From assembly GCF_016711335.1 (NCBI RefSeq), contig NZ_JADJTF010000001.1, forward strand, positions 1,178,001 through 1,242,000: a DNA stretch of 64,000 nucleotides, in the 5' to 3' direction. The translations under genes were made by a program, and so were the position numbers. Source of the DNA: Thiofilum sp. GTDB taxonomy: Bacteria; Pseudomonadota; Gammaproteobacteria; Thiotrichales; Thiotrichaceae. The notes beneath the pieces were generated by a model that was given only the letters and a program-made list of their open reading frames with translations, made no database searches and was not told where the DNA came from. Every line of letters begins with the position of its first letter. Positions within the stretch are counted from its first letter, which is position 1. Shown here one piece after another: positions 1-8,826 of the stretch.

Positions 1-158
1 ATATTGCCAATAATATAGTTTTTTACAATATCTTGTGCGGCTAAATGCTTTTCTTGAGTCGCTTTAGCCGCTAACTCTTTATTAGCTTGCTCTAGTTTTA
101 ATGCTAGTGCTTCAATAGTCGAATCCGCTTTTTGTATAGTTTCTTCGGATAGCTGCAT
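1..158 (-). CDS. Partial gene: N-terminus of a coiled-coil protein, possibly DUF697/YcjF-like
   Basis: The first 52 residues read from an ATG at 156-158, and the gene runs off the left edge. A ribosome-binding stretch (TTAGGA) lies just upstream. The visible part is a charged, Ala/Glu/Lys-rich helix likely to form a coiled coil. It is followed by IVKNYIIGN, which resembles the start of the membrane domain in DUF697 (YcjF-like) proteins, where an IVK-x-Y motif precedes a hydrophobic segment. That family match rests on a short stretch and is an inference; only the open frame and its start are clear. Confidence 0.5.
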   Translation of the reverse strand, partial: MQLSEETIQKADSTIEALALKLEQANKELAAKATQEKHLAAQDIVKNYIIGN

Positions 159-535
159 ATATATTCCTAACGCTACTCATTAAAACATTTTGTTATTATT
201 TGGTTTTTTCTTAATTGAATTACAAAGACTAATCAGTGGGGTATTAAACTAAAGCTTAGTCATAGAAGCTGGCTAATTTTAGCCCAGATTATTCCACATC
301 TACGGTGAGGCGCTAAGAGGGGTGCAACATTTCTTAACATTTTTATGAGCTAAGAGGTTAGAGATTTTGAGGTTCTCTACTCTATAACTTTTAGCCACTA
401 GCCTAAAATCTAAGCTTAGCGTGCTGAGAGTTATTCAAGCTTAGAGTCATTTATAGCCAGCTTATAAAAATAGGAGCTGCTTAAAATAAACACAATTCAA
501 AAAGTAGGTGGGAATGAATGTGATGCAAACTAGAG
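159..535. other. Intergenic stretch, AT-rich, no gene seen
   Basis: No convincing reading frame or RNA is visible. The motif AAGCTTAG recurs near 252, 413 and 438, and parts of the surrounding sequence are loosely similar. A GGTGAGGCGCTA string near 305 resembles one at 29136. The 5' signals of the cut-off gene on the left should lie near 159-230. Confidence 0.5.
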
Positions 536-1486
536 TTAGTCTAGGGTGATAGTAGAAACAAAGCCCTCCGGCTTTAAAGCTAAGAGCGAAGTAGCTAGCT
601 CCTCGACAATATTTTCAGCAGTATTACCCATTAAAAAGCCTTTGATACCACTTCTTGCCACCGTACCCATGACCAATAAGTCAATAGGGTGATGGGCTAA
701 CCATTGAGGGATAATTTTGTCTGCTATCCCGCGTAAGTGATAAACCCGTTGGTTTGCCGCCAGTGGATTACCTACATGACTCAATAAATCTTCTAGTAAT
801 GCTCGGTGAGTGTTTTGGGTATCTAAAACATTTTTCAGTACTACCTCATGAGGTACATTAACGCGAGCGTTGTAGCGTAGATAGTCTTCAAAAGGGTAGT
901 CCCAACAAGATACAATCGCTAGCTTTCCAGTACTCTGCTCCGCTAAATGTTGAGCCAACTGTAATAGGCGTATGGAAAGCTGCTGCTCTTCCATACTGCG
1001 GCTTTCTGGATTAATTGCAACAGCTATACGCCAGTTAGCAGCTATAGGCTGAGGGTAAGCTAGCCAAACGGGGCAGGGGCATTTGCGTAGTAAGGTCATA
1101 TCCAGTGCTTTAAAGCCTATCCCATTATTTTTAAGTTCAGCCTCTTTAATGAGCAAATCGTGTCCTGAGCGCAACACTTGCTTGACGGTACTGACTGCGG
1201 CTGGCAAGTTTAAATTAGCCCAGTGCCATTTAATTTCTACCCACTCAGCCTCTGCCCAACCCATTTGTGCTTGAGTAGTATTCAATAACTGTTCTGCATT
1301 TTCATACAGGGCACTCCAATAGGCGTCTCGATAAGTAATCTGCTCTAGGGGTAGATCGGGATATAACGCTAAGACCGTTAGTGGTACTTGATTGTGATGC
1401 GCTAGGCGTAGGGCTTGCTGTAATCCTGTAGTGGACGCCTGTTTTAAAGCGTGTTTGAGATATAAGATATTTTGAAATGTTTGCAT
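536..1486 (-). CDS. Tandem universal stress protein (UspE-like)
   Basis: A 316-residue cytoplasmic protein with two UspA-type domains, roughly residues 1-145 and 150-305. The second ends in VMGTVARSGIKGFLMGNTAE, which matches the G-x2-G-x9-G-(S/T) nucleotide-binding pattern of the ATP-binding Usp class. The first domain lacks a clean copy of this motif, as in UspE. Members of the family bind nucleotides and help cells survive stress or growth arrest. The gene starts 7 bases after the antiporter gene upstream, so the two are very probably cotranscribed, which would link the stress protein to ion or pH homeostasis. Confidence 0.85.
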   Translation of the reverse strand: MQTFQNILYLKHALKQASTTGLQQALRLAHHNQVPLTVLALYPDLPLEQITYRDAYWSALYENAEQLLNTTQAQMGWAEAEWVEIKWHWANLNLPAAVSTVKQVLRSGHDLLIKEAELKNNGIGFKALDMTLLRKCPCPVWLAYPQPIAANWRIAVAINPESRSMEEQQLSIRLLQLAQHLAEQSTGKLAIVSCWDYPFEDYLRYNARVNVPHEVVLKNVLDTQNTHRALLEDLLSHVGNPLAANQRVYHLRGIADKIIPQWLAHHPIDLLVMGTVARSGIKGFLMGNTAENIVEELATSLLALKPEGFVSTITLD

Positions 1487-1492
1487 AACAAT

Positions 1493-3211
1493 TTACCGAA
1501 GTTCCGAGGCTAATAGGGCTTTCAGTTTATCGGCTGCTTGCTCAGCAGCATCATAATAAGGTTGAAAGACTAAAGCCGCCCCGCGTTGTTTGAGTAGCTC
1601 TATCTCGGTCATATTTTCTACCTGCTGTGCTGAAACCGCTATGATCCCTTTATAATGTTGTGCTTTGAGTGCATCTAGTAACATCAGGTTAGGGTCTTCA
1701 TGCGTGACCCCTATAGAATGCTGCGACATAGCTGAAATGACACATTTGACCCCATTAAGGGGTAAATGACTAATAAACTCAGGGTCACACGCATCACCAT
1801 AAATAACGTGATAGCCCATCGCTTGCCACTGCTTAACCTCATCAGGGTTAAAGTCTACTGCCAGCATCGTAAAGCCTTGTTGGTGTAATCGTTGCGCTAA
1901 TGCCGAGCCATAACGCCCTAAACCAAATAATAAAATATCGTGCGCTTGTTGCGCTTGAGACTCATCTATCTCATTTAATTCACGCACAGGAATACGTCGC
2001 TCAAATATACCTAGCAGAGGCTCCAGCCAAACGTACAGCGTATGTGAATAGGTAATCATATAGACCGAGAGCGCTATGGTGATTAAGCCTACTAACGTGA
2101 CTAAACCTAATGACTCAGGTGTGATATGCCCCAGGCTTAACCCCATCGCCATAAAGATAAGAGAAAACTCGCTAATTTGTGCCACGGTTAAGCCTGCTAA
2201 AAACCCAGTGCGCTTGCGATAACCCATATAGCCCATGATAGCTAGTACAATCAAGGGATTACCAATCAAAACAAATACCGAGAAAATCAGCGCGGGTGTC
2301 ACTTGTGCGCCTAATAAACTCAAATCTAGGTGCATGCCTAAAGCAATGAAGAAGAACAATAATAAGAAATCTCGCAACGATGCCAAACGTGCCACTATGG
2401 CTTCTCGAAAGGGGGTAGAGGCCAGCGACACGCCCGCTAATAAGCCCCCTAACTCCTTACTAAACCCTAAATAATGCCCCAATGCTGCTAGCAAAGCCGC
2501 CCAAGCAATAGCAAAAGTTACTAATAGCTCAGTGGAGTGCATGACTTTGCCCACTAAAGGATTCGCTAGATAACGAATGAATAATCCCACCAGCACTAAC
2601 ATCATGACACCGTAAAATAATATCGTGCCCAGATGCAGTAAAAGGGATGAATGCTCTTGCCCTTGCGCCCCAATCCCAAAGGCTGATAACACCATCATAG
2701 CCAACACTACCACTAAGTCTTGTACAATCAGAAAGCCTATAGCAATGCGCCCATGAAGGGAGTCCACTTCCTTTTTATCCGAAAGCAATTTCACAATAAT
2801 AATGGTGCTAGAAAAGGTGAGTGCAACCGCCACATATAATGAGGTAATCACATCTAGGCCCAATACTAAACCGAGTGCAAATCCGATCACTGAGGTAAAA
2901 AATACTTGCCCTAACCCAGTCGCCAAGGAGACTACACCTAAAGAGCGCACTAATTTTAAATCTAGCTTTAATCCTACTAAAAAGAGTAATAGAGCGACGC
3001 CTAGCTCAGACAGTAATTCAATATATTCTTTGGATTGCACAATATTGAGTGCCGAAGGTCCCGCTAAGACCCCCACTGCAATAAAGCTCACAATCATGGG
3101 TTGACGTAGTAGTAGCCCTATAAACCCCACTAGCGCTGCTAACACGACTAGGGTGGTTAATTGATAAAATGATGAGCTACCTAGTAACTCGGTAAAATTA
3201 ACTAATGACAT
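1493..3211 (-). CDS. CPA2 monovalent cation:proton antiporter with TrkA-N domain (KefB/YbaL type)
   Basis: A 572-residue inner-membrane protein. About twelve hydrophobic segments (residues 15-400) form the Na+/H+ exchanger fold, including the LLLFLVGLKLDL and GLLAGVSLA segments typical of the CPA2 family. A C-terminal Rossmann-type TrkA-N domain follows from about residue 425, beginning LLFGLGRYGSALAQRL, which binds NAD(H) or a nucleotide and gates transport. Length and order match KefB, KefC and YbaL. It probably exchanges K+ or Na+ for H+. A universal stress protein follows 7 bases downstream. The true ion cannot be read from the sequence. Confidence 0.88.
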   Translation of the reverse strand: MSLVNFTELLGSSSFYQLTTLVVLAALVGFIGLLLRQPMIVSFIAVGVLAGPSALNIVQSKEYIELLSELGVALLLFLVGLKLDLKLVRSLGVVSLATGLGQVFFTSVIGFALGLVLGLDVITSLYVAVALTFSSTIIIVKLLSDKKEVDSLHGRIAIGFLIVQDLVVVLAMMVLSAFGIGAQGQEHSSLLLHLGTILFYGVMMLVLVGLFIRYLANPLVGKVMHSTELLVTFAIAWAALLAALGHYLGFSKELGGLLAGVSLASTPFREAIVARLASLRDFLLLFFFIALGMHLDLSLLGAQVTPALIFSVFVLIGNPLIVLAIMGYMGYRKRTGFLAGLTVAQISEFSLIFMAMGLSLGHITPESLGLVTLVGLITIALSVYMITYSHTLYVWLEPLLGIFERRIPVRELNEIDESQAQQAHDILLFGLGRYGSALAQRLHQQGFTMLAVDFNPDEVKQWQAMGYHVIYGDACDPEFISHLPLNGVKCVISAMSQHSIGVTHEDPNLMLLDALKAQHYKGIIAVSAQQVENMTEIELLKQRGAALVFQPYYDAAEQAADKLKALLASELR

Positions 3212-3338
3212 GCCATCCCCGTTACACTTATTAGCCCGTTGCGGTCTAGCCTAAAATCTAGCACTGAACTATGCCACGTTTTTAACCTATAAGCTGATTT
3301 ATAATGATTGAATCAGGATATTTACTGAGGAGTTGATC

Positions 3339-4337
3339 ATGCCAAGCTGTGCTTATTTACGTCAGCGCCTGTTTGTGATCTTGGAGCAACCCCGTCTAGG
3401 CTGGGAAAGCTGGTTGAGTAGCGGTGTATTAGGGACTTTGATCGTGCTGAATATCCTAGCTGTGATCTTAGAGTCTGAAGTAGAGCTTTATGCGGAGTAT
3501 GAACCTTATTTTAGACTGTTTGAAAGTATTTCTGTGGCTATCTTTACCATGGAGTACTTAACACGTGTTTGGATTAGTGTAGAGCACTCAAACCTCAAGG
3601 GAACAGCCGTTACCAAACGCCTCAAATATATATTGAGTCCTATGGCATTGGTCGATTTAATAGCGATTTTGCCGTTTTATCTGAGTACTTGGTTAGGCAT
3701 AGATTTACGTATCCTGCGCAGTATTAGGTTACTGCGACTCTTAAAAATTGCCCGCTATTCGCGCTCGATGAATTTATTGAGTACTCTCATTCGCCAAGAG
3801 GCCGAGACTTTACTCTCCGCTTTTTTTATTTTAGTTGTGCTAGTACTAATCTCAGCTACCGTGATGTATATGTTAGAAGGGCATATCCAACCGCAAGACT
3901 TTGGCAGTATTCCAAGGGCATTGTGGTGGTCAGTAGTCACCTTGACCACGATTGGGTATGGTGACGCTGTACCAGTCACCAATGCAGGCAAAATATTCGC
4001 GGGTTTGCTAGTGATTGGGGGGATTGCGGTTGCTTCCTTACCCGCAGCTATTTTAAGTTCGGGTTTAATTAATGAGCTAAATCGTCGGCGCGAGGCATTC
4101 CGTCAAGCGGTCTATGGTGCTTATAACTTGGGACATCTAAGCCCTACTGCGTTGCCTCACCTAGAGCAACTACGTCAAACTTTAGGAGTCAGTCGCGCCG
4201 ATGCCCAAAGTGTAATGCGCGAAATTCAACAAGAGATGCGTGTAGCTACCTTGCATGAGTGTCCCTATTGCCATAAGAGCTTGCGTATTTATCATCATGC
4301 GGGGCGTACACAAGTGCATACGCCTCATGAGCAGTAG
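3339..4337 (+). CDS. Voltage-gated-type potassium channel with C-terminal Cys motif
   Basis: A 332-residue Kv-like channel subunit. Hydrophobic segments S1-S4 lie in residues 25-145; S4 is basic, with regularly spaced Arg/Lys (LRILRSIRLLRLLKIARYSR). The pore follows with selectivity filter TTIGYGD (residues 203-209) and S6. The cytoplasmic tail ends in HECPYCHKSLRIYHH, a single CxxC with flanking His that could bind metal, which is unusual for bacterial Kv channels. I start at ATG 3339 because GAGGAG sits six bases before it; an in-frame TTG at 3333 is less likely. The channel gene is divergent from the antiporter and may share ion-homeostasis control. Confidence 0.88.
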   Translation: MPSCAYLRQRLFVILEQPRLGWESWLSSGVLGTLIVLNILAVILESEVELYAEYEPYFRLFESISVAIFTMEYLTRVWISVEHSNLKGTAVTKRLKYILSPMALVDLIAILPFYLSTWLGIDLRILRSIRLLRLLKIARYSRSMNLLSTLIRQEAETLLSAFFILVVLVLISATVMYMLEGHIQPQDFGSIPRALWWSVVTLTTIGYGDAVPVTNAGKIFAGLLVIGGIAVASLPAAILSSGLINELNRRREAFRQAVYGAYNLGHLSPTALPHLEQLRQTLGVSRADAQSVMREIQQEMRVATLHECPYCHKSLRIYHHAGRTQVHTPHEQ

Positions 4338-4343
4338 GTCTTT

Positions 4344-4889
4344 TTAACCTTTAAAAGCTTCGGGTGAGTTTAAATACTCAATTTCAGCAGGCGTGCTTTC
4401 TCTACCTAAAATAGCATTGCGATGCGGGAAGCGTCCAAAGCGTTCTACAATCGCTTGATGGTGTTTAGCAAAACGTAGGTTTCCCTCCAAACCCGCCTTA
4501 TCAAAGCAGGCTACCGCAAGCGCTTGATCGGCTAGATGTTCACTATGCATCAAAGGCATATAGAGAAAAATACGTTGTTCGGAGGTTAATTGCTGATCAA
4601 AACCTTGAGCGAGCGCATGTTTAGTAATCTTTACAGCGTCTTGCTCAGTGGAAAAGCTTTTAGCTTGCCCACGAAACATATTCAAAGGAAATTGATCCAG
4701 AATAATACACAAAGCTAAACAGCCTTCTGGACTATCTCGCCAAGTATCCCATTGCCCAGCCGCCGCTTGTTGCCAAAGAGTTTCATAGTCGTTGCGAATT
4801 AAGGCATCAATGTCTGGGGTAGAACTAAACCAATGCTCAGAGAGTGGGGGGGTATACCAAAAATGAATAATAGTTTGTGGTGTAATCAT
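4344..4889 (-). CDS. DUF924 family protein
   Basis: A 181-residue protein matching the DUF924 family along its length: an IIHFWY start, the central ILDQFPLNMFRGQAKSF stretch and a C-terminal RFPHRN motif. The fold is all-helical and TPR-like. The biochemical role is not established. It converges with the potassium-channel gene, leaving only 6 bases between the two stop codons, so a shared terminator is not obvious. Confidence 0.85.
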   Translation of the reverse strand: MITPQTIIHFWYTPPLSEHWFSSTPDIDALIRNDYETLWQQAAAGQWDTWRDSPEGCLALCIILDQFPLNMFRGQAKSFSTEQDAVKITKHALAQGFDQQLTSEQRIFLYMPLMHSEHLADQALAVACFDKAGLEGNLRFAKHHQAIVERFGRFPHRNAILGRESTPAEIEYLNSPEAFKG

Positions 4890-4940
4890 AATCAGGTTGT
4901 CACAGTAGTACTTCAGTGAGCACTACTGTGAACCAAGAGC

Positions 4941-5606
4941 TTAAACGCTGCAATTTAAACTTTTAGCTTGTGAGCGAAAACCTGCGGCTGCTTGGAAGGA
5001 TTGGCGTGAGAGATTCGATTGGCCTGTTTTAGCAAAGATCACCCCTTGGCTTTCTGCTTTATTAGCTTTACTGATTAGTGAATCACAGCTATTGGTACTA
5101 GCTGAAGTAGTTGCTACACGGCGGTTAATAGGGCGAGGCGCGAGACGTGTTGTAGTAGTACGTGTGGTAGGTTGTGCCTGTGTTCGCGTGGTGGGTTGTA
5201 CTATGACACGACGCACTGGTACTGCAACGCGAATATTAGCGTCCAGTACGGAGGGGCGTGTGGCTAAGTTTACCACGGGTGAGGCTAATACTGGACGCGC
5301 TGTGTTAGTCGGCGTTAGGTTAGTAGTACGAGTGACTGAGGGGCGTATCACGACAGGAGTACGTACTGGAGCTAAAGGGCGAGCGGGGGCGGCTACCACA
5401 TCACGCCGCACATTTTCAATAAGAGTGCCTTGATTATTCGAGCCTTCTACTACAACGCGTACTGGGGTAGCGCCTGCGGGAGTGGCTGTAGAGCCATAGC
5501 AATAAAAAGAGGAGCTACAGGTATTAGGATCAGCAGCCTGTACTACTGATATACCAGTGACTAAAAAACTCACGATTACTAAGGCACGAACAGGGGACTT
5601 GAGCAT
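4941..5606 (-). CDS. Secreted Thr/Arg/Pro-rich protein of unknown function
   Basis: A 221-residue protein with a clear signal peptide (MLKSPVRALVIVSFLVTG, cleavage probably after VQA). The mature part has Cys residues near its start (CSSSFYC), then a long low-complexity region rich in Thr, Arg, Pro and Val with repeated RPV/TRT motifs, then a compact helical end containing two more Cys (NSCDSLI and the final NCSV). I place the start at ATG 5606, preceded by AGGAG, rather than at an upstream in-frame ATG at 5648. No family is recognised. The flexible basic middle suggests an envelope linker or polymer-binding protein, but that is a guess. Confidence 0.65.
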   Translation of the reverse strand: MLKSPVRALVIVSFLVTGISVVQAADPNTCSSSFYCYGSTATPAGATPVRVVVEGSNNQGTLIENVRRDVVAAPARPLAPVRTPVVIRPSVTRTTNLTPTNTARPVLASPVVNLATRPSVLDANIRVAVPVRRVIVQPTTRTQAQPTTRTTTTRLAPRPINRRVATTSASTNSCDSLISKANKAESQGVIFAKTGQSNLSRQSFQAAAGFRSQAKSLNCSV

Positions 5607-5782
5607 GGTATGACTCCTAACAGCAAGGATAATGGGGTTTAAGTCCATGATCTTATAGTCCTAAGATCCTTGTGGAAAGTTCCTTAAGCGACTAAATCCA
5701 CCTACTCCTATTGGAAGATCGACTTTTTGTGCATTACCAGATCATAATAACCTACTAAAAAACTTGGATTAGGAGCCAAAGT

Positions 5783-6079
5783 ATGAGTGATTTACCAGAA
5801 CGTGATGGCGATGGTTATTTATTAAGTATGGATAAGTGGACTCCAGAGGTTGGTCAAGCGATGGCTGAGGCTGACGGCGTAAATTTAAGTGCTGAACAAT
5901 GGGCGCAGATTGATAAAGCGCGTGAGTTTTATGAGGAGCACGCAGTGGTTCCACCCATTCGTAAATTTGCCAAGTATATTAATGTAGATCAGAAAGAACT
6001 GTTTAAAATGTGGCAAACGGGGCCGATGAAACCGATTACTAAATACGGTGGTCTGCCTAAACCTACAGGTTGTGTTTAA
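5783..6079 (+). CDS. DsrC/TusE-family sulfur-relay protein with only the penultimate cysteine
   Basis: A 98-residue cytoplasmic protein with the family pattern: a DGYL...W start, a central VPPIRKFAKYI stretch and the C-terminal arm GLPKPTGCV. The penultimate Cys (CysB) is present. The second redox Cys of true DsrC, 11 residues upstream, is replaced by Thr. It therefore resembles TusE-type or regulatory paralogues that carry persulfide on one Cys, not DsrC that cycles a trisulfide with DsrAB. AGGAG sits 7 bases before the start. The gene stands alone, ended by a hairpin at 6087. Sulfur oxidisers often carry several such paralogues. Confidence 0.85.
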   Translation: MSDLPERDGDGYLLSMDKWTPEVGQAMAEADGVNLSAEQWAQIDKAREFYEEHAVVPPIRKFAKYINVDQKELFKMWQTGPMKPITKYGGLPKPTGCV

Positions 6080-6086
6080 AAAATAA

Positions 6087-6116
6087 AAAAGGGTAGTGTC
6101 GTACTACCCTTTTCTT
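6087..6116. terminator. Bidirectional terminator between the DsrC-like gene and dsbB
   Basis: Arms AAAAGGGTAGT and ACTACCCTTTT pair over 11 bases with a 5-base loop, giving A- and T-rich tails on both sides. It lies between two convergent genes. Confidence 0.85.
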
Positions 6117-6139
6117 TGGCGCTCTAGGCTACTCAAAGT

Positions 6140-6646
6140 TTAGTAATAATACTCATCGTAGCGTTTAAAAAGTAGCCATAGTAAGAATAATGCCAATACG
6201 ATAAAGACGGGCAAAGTCAACACCGCTACTTCAATCCCAAAGAATTTACTTAAACCATCGGTACAAGACGCGGTACTACGGTACAGCAATTCAGTCCACT
6301 CGCCTTGGGGCAAATAAGCTACTGCCTTATCAATCGCTACTTCTAGCCCAGGTCCACAAGAGGCTGCTGCTTCTTTAGGTTGGCTTACTAACCAAACTTG
6401 ATAAATAGACACCCCTAAGCTTGCAGCGCCGCCTAAAAACAGTAATAAGCTCCACAAGCGTGGTAGCCAGCCATCTCGCGTGGTAAGAATCGTTGCCAGC
6501 AATGCCAAAACCGCAATCACACTTAAGATCATGCGCTGTAATACACATAAAGGACAGGGCTGCAAACCCATGACTAACTGTAAGAAAAGTGCAGCACCTA
6601 ACATGAATATGCAAAAGATGAATACTGCAAAAAAGTAAATACGCAT
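6140..6646 (-). CDS. dsbB: Disulfide bond formation protein DsbB
   Basis: A 168-residue inner-membrane quinone reductase that reoxidises DsbA. Four hydrophobic segments are visible. The periplasmic CPLC pair (C31, C34) follows the first segment and is set in the family signature GLQPCPLCVLQR. The second pair is C97 and C128 in the large periplasmic loop (AAASCGPG and STASCTDG). Length and spacing match the family. No dsbA is nearby. The gene ends at the shared terminator with the DsrC-like gene. Confidence 0.95.
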   Translation of the reverse strand: MRIYFFAVFIFCIFMLGAALFLQLVMGLQPCPLCVLQRMILSVIAVLALLATILTTRDGWLPRLWSLLLFLGGAASLGVSIYQVWLVSQPKEAAASCGPGLEVAIDKAVAYLPQGEWTELLYRSTASCTDGLSKFFGIEVAVLTLPVFIVLALFLLWLLFKRYDEYYY

Positions 6647-6732
6647 TTGATTGGTTTCCTCAAAGAAATACTGAGTGTAGTAGAAAAGTACTAATCACTC
6701 AGTAGCTCCATTATAAGTTCATTATGGCATAG

Positions 6733-7986
6733 TTATTTTAATGCTTTTAGTGCCTGACTTAAATTGACTAAACCATATCCATAGTCATTATCGCGCCCAT
6801 CTTGACCTAAATCGATAGCTGTTTTAGTTAAAATATTAGGGTCAAAACCTTGACGTTGCATGGAGAGCAAGAGTGCAATCAAACCTGAGACATGAGCAGT
6901 GGCTATTGAAGTACCCGAAGCCAGTTTATAAGAGCTATGTGGTGCGGTGGTTAGAATGCCTACCCCCGGAGCGGCTAAATCAATATAGTTACCGCGATTC
7001 GCTTTAGAAAAGATATTTTGTTTATTATCAATAGCCGTCACTGCTATTACACCGTCTAAAGCAGCAGGGTAGGCGGGTTTAGCATTAGGGCCATTATTAC
7101 CCGCAGAGGCTACGACAATAATCTTGTTACGCAGTGCTTGTTTGACCATAGTATCAACCAGATCATCCTGTTCACCGGCAAAGCTTAAATTTAGAATATC
7201 GACATCCGCTTTAATACAATCTTCAATAGCTTTGGCTATATCCGCAGCAGTCCCTTTATTATCAGTGCTCTTACCAAAAGCAGGTGCGACATATAAAGAA
7301 GCTTCGGGGGCGATACCGACCCTAGGATTACTACTGACCATCGTGCCAGCAATCTCAGTACCATGCTGCAAAGTTTTAGGGTCTCGCTCTACAGAGCCTT
7401 GTAGAGTGATCGCCTTACCTCGGAGTGATTCATGAAAAATATCTACAGGCGTATCGACCATGCCAATTTTGACCCCTTTACCTTTAGTAAAAGGATAAGC
7501 CGCCTCAATCCCTGTGAACGAAAAGGGATACCCCGTACTGGTAATTAAAGGATTAGCAATAGATCCAGTATAAAAATAATTGTTAGTCTGGGCTTTAATA
7601 TCTTTTTGTTTATTATTGATAGCCTGTTCTAAGTGAAGGGGGTCTTGACCATTGGTCTTAGCCGTAATGAGATTTAAGCCCGCCGAAGCGAGTAAAGCAC
7701 GATTTTTAGGGCGTAATTTATAAGTTTTTAATAAGTGCTCGGCATCGTGCTCGTTAAGCTTTTGATCATAAACCAATAATAGTTCATCTTTAACATAATT
7801 AACGGGTCGGGTCGGTGCAAGCGAGACATAGGTATAATTTTCTACACACCAAGACGAGCTAATATGACAAGCAGGGTTGTTATGTACGGTTTTTACCGCT
7901 GCATAACGTGTACCATCAGTATTAGCACATGCACTTAGCATAACAATAATACAAAAGAAAAGACCCGTAGTGAGAGGTTTTGTCAT
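6733..7986 (-). CDS. Lipoprotein subtilisin-like (S8) serine protease
   Basis: A 417-residue protease with a lipoprotein signal (lipobox LSAC, Cys20), so it is probably anchored on an envelope membrane. Residues 21-150 look like a pro-region or inhibitor-like segment. The catalytic triad is D178 (KIGMVDTP), H208 (QHGTEIAG) and S360 (SGTSIATAHVSG), with oxyanion Asn in SAGNNGP; all are intact. It is the last gene of a three-gene unit after an ECF sigma factor and a membrane anti-sigma candidate, with only 3 bases separating it from the latter. It may be the output of that regulon or may cleave the anti-sigma protein. Both roles are inference. Confidence 0.88.
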   Translation of the reverse strand: MTKPLTTGLFFCIIVMLSACANTDGTRYAAVKTVHNNPACHISSSWCVENYTYVSLAPTRPVNYVKDELLLVYDQKLNEHDAEHLLKTYKLRPKNRALLASAGLNLITAKTNGQDPLHLEQAINNKQKDIKAQTNNYFYTGSIANPLITSTGYPFSFTGIEAAYPFTKGKGVKIGMVDTPVDIFHESLRGKAITLQGSVERDPKTLQHGTEIAGTMVSSNPRVGIAPEASLYVAPAFGKSTDNKGTAADIAKAIEDCIKADVDILNLSFAGEQDDLVDTMVKQALRNKIIVVASAGNNGPNAKPAYPAALDGVIAVTAIDNKQNIFSKANRGNYIDLAAPGVGILTTAPHSSYKLASGTSIATAHVSGLIALLLSMQRQGFDPNILTKTAIDLGQDGRDNDYGYGLVNLSQALKALK

Positions 7987-7989
7987 TGC

Positions 7990-8811
7990 TTAATTACACG
8001 CTTCGTCTGGAGTAGTTCGACCTAAAAAGTTAATAGTATCAGTTGATGCTAGTTTAACTTGATTCAAGTAATTCGCTATTTGTTTAGCATCTGCAAGTTC
8101 AGTTTTAAATCTTACTAGAAACAAGTTAGGTGTATGAGCGGGTGAATCATGCACTAGCCCCATAGTATGCGCATCTAAAAAGGTTCTTACCTGACCTACA
8201 GTAGTCGACTCTTTAAACTCCACTAAAGCTAAGTGCTCATTCTGATCTAGATTAATCGATATATTGCCAATATTGCAGTAGCTAGATAGCTCAAACTCCC
8301 CCTTGTTAGAAGTGTTTTGCGCTAGCTCTTGTGCTGAATATTGGTTATAGGAAAAATAAGCAATACCTACACCCACTTGACAGACTAATAAACCTGCAAG
8401 CACAGCATTCGCGGGTGTCAGCCATTCAACATTCCATAGACTTTGCCACCACGCTGCCCAGCGATTAGATTGCTTAGGTTTATGGGTAGCAGGAGCGGTG
8501 ACGGGGCGTGCTAGATGTGCATTAGAGCTATGCACTTCTGGTTGTTCATCTTCCCGCCCAATACGCCGCAATAAGTTTTCTAAACGTTGCGGTGTTGTAT
8601 CTAAAGCAGATAGCTCCAATAATTGCGCGTCTTGACAAACTAATTTTTTTATTTGTTCTTCATGGTGCAGTTCGTCTTGCAGACTAGGGTATTGACTCAG
8701 TGCTTTATCCACCAATTCTCGTTCTACTGCTGATAACTGACCTGTCAAATACCATGGCAATAGGAGGCGTGCCTCTTCGAGCTGGGCTTCATTGTTTCGA
8801 CTCATAACCAT
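7990..8811 (-). CDS. Putative membrane anti-sigma factor
   Basis: About 273 residues. The N-terminal 90 residues are helical, beginning LLLPWYLTGQLSAVERELVDKAL, which resembles the start of zinc-finger-type anti-sigma domains, but the usual HxxxCxxC zinc motif is not seen. A Pro/Ala-rich linker, one membrane segment (about 133-157, AVLAGLLVCQVGVGIAYF) and a periplasmic domain of about 115 residues follow. Immediate position after an ECF sigma gene (15-base gap) is the main support. Two ATGs at 8811 and 8805 are possible starts. The periplasmic part has no recognised fold; it may sense or be cut by the adjacent protease. Confidence 0.7.
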   Translation of the reverse strand: MVMSRNNEAQLEEARLLLPWYLTGQLSAVERELVDKALSQYPSLQDELHHEEQIKKLVCQDAQLLELSALDTTPQRLENLLRRIGREDEQPEVHSSNAHLARPVTAPATHKPKQSNRWAAWWQSLWNVEWLTPANAVLAGLLVCQVGVGIAYFSYNQYSAQELAQNTSNKGEFELSSYCNIGNISINLDQNEHLALVEFKESTTVGQVRTFLDAHTMGLVHDSPAHTPNLFLVRFKTELADAKQIANYLNQVKLASTDTINFLGRTTPDEACN

Positions 8812-8826
8812 CAATCGCTCATTATA

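Noticed and set aside
5092..5433. Val/Arg/Gly-rich open frame opposite the secreted Thr/Arg-rich gene
   Set aside because: Low-complexity antisense of a biased coding sequence, with no ribosome-binding site or family match.
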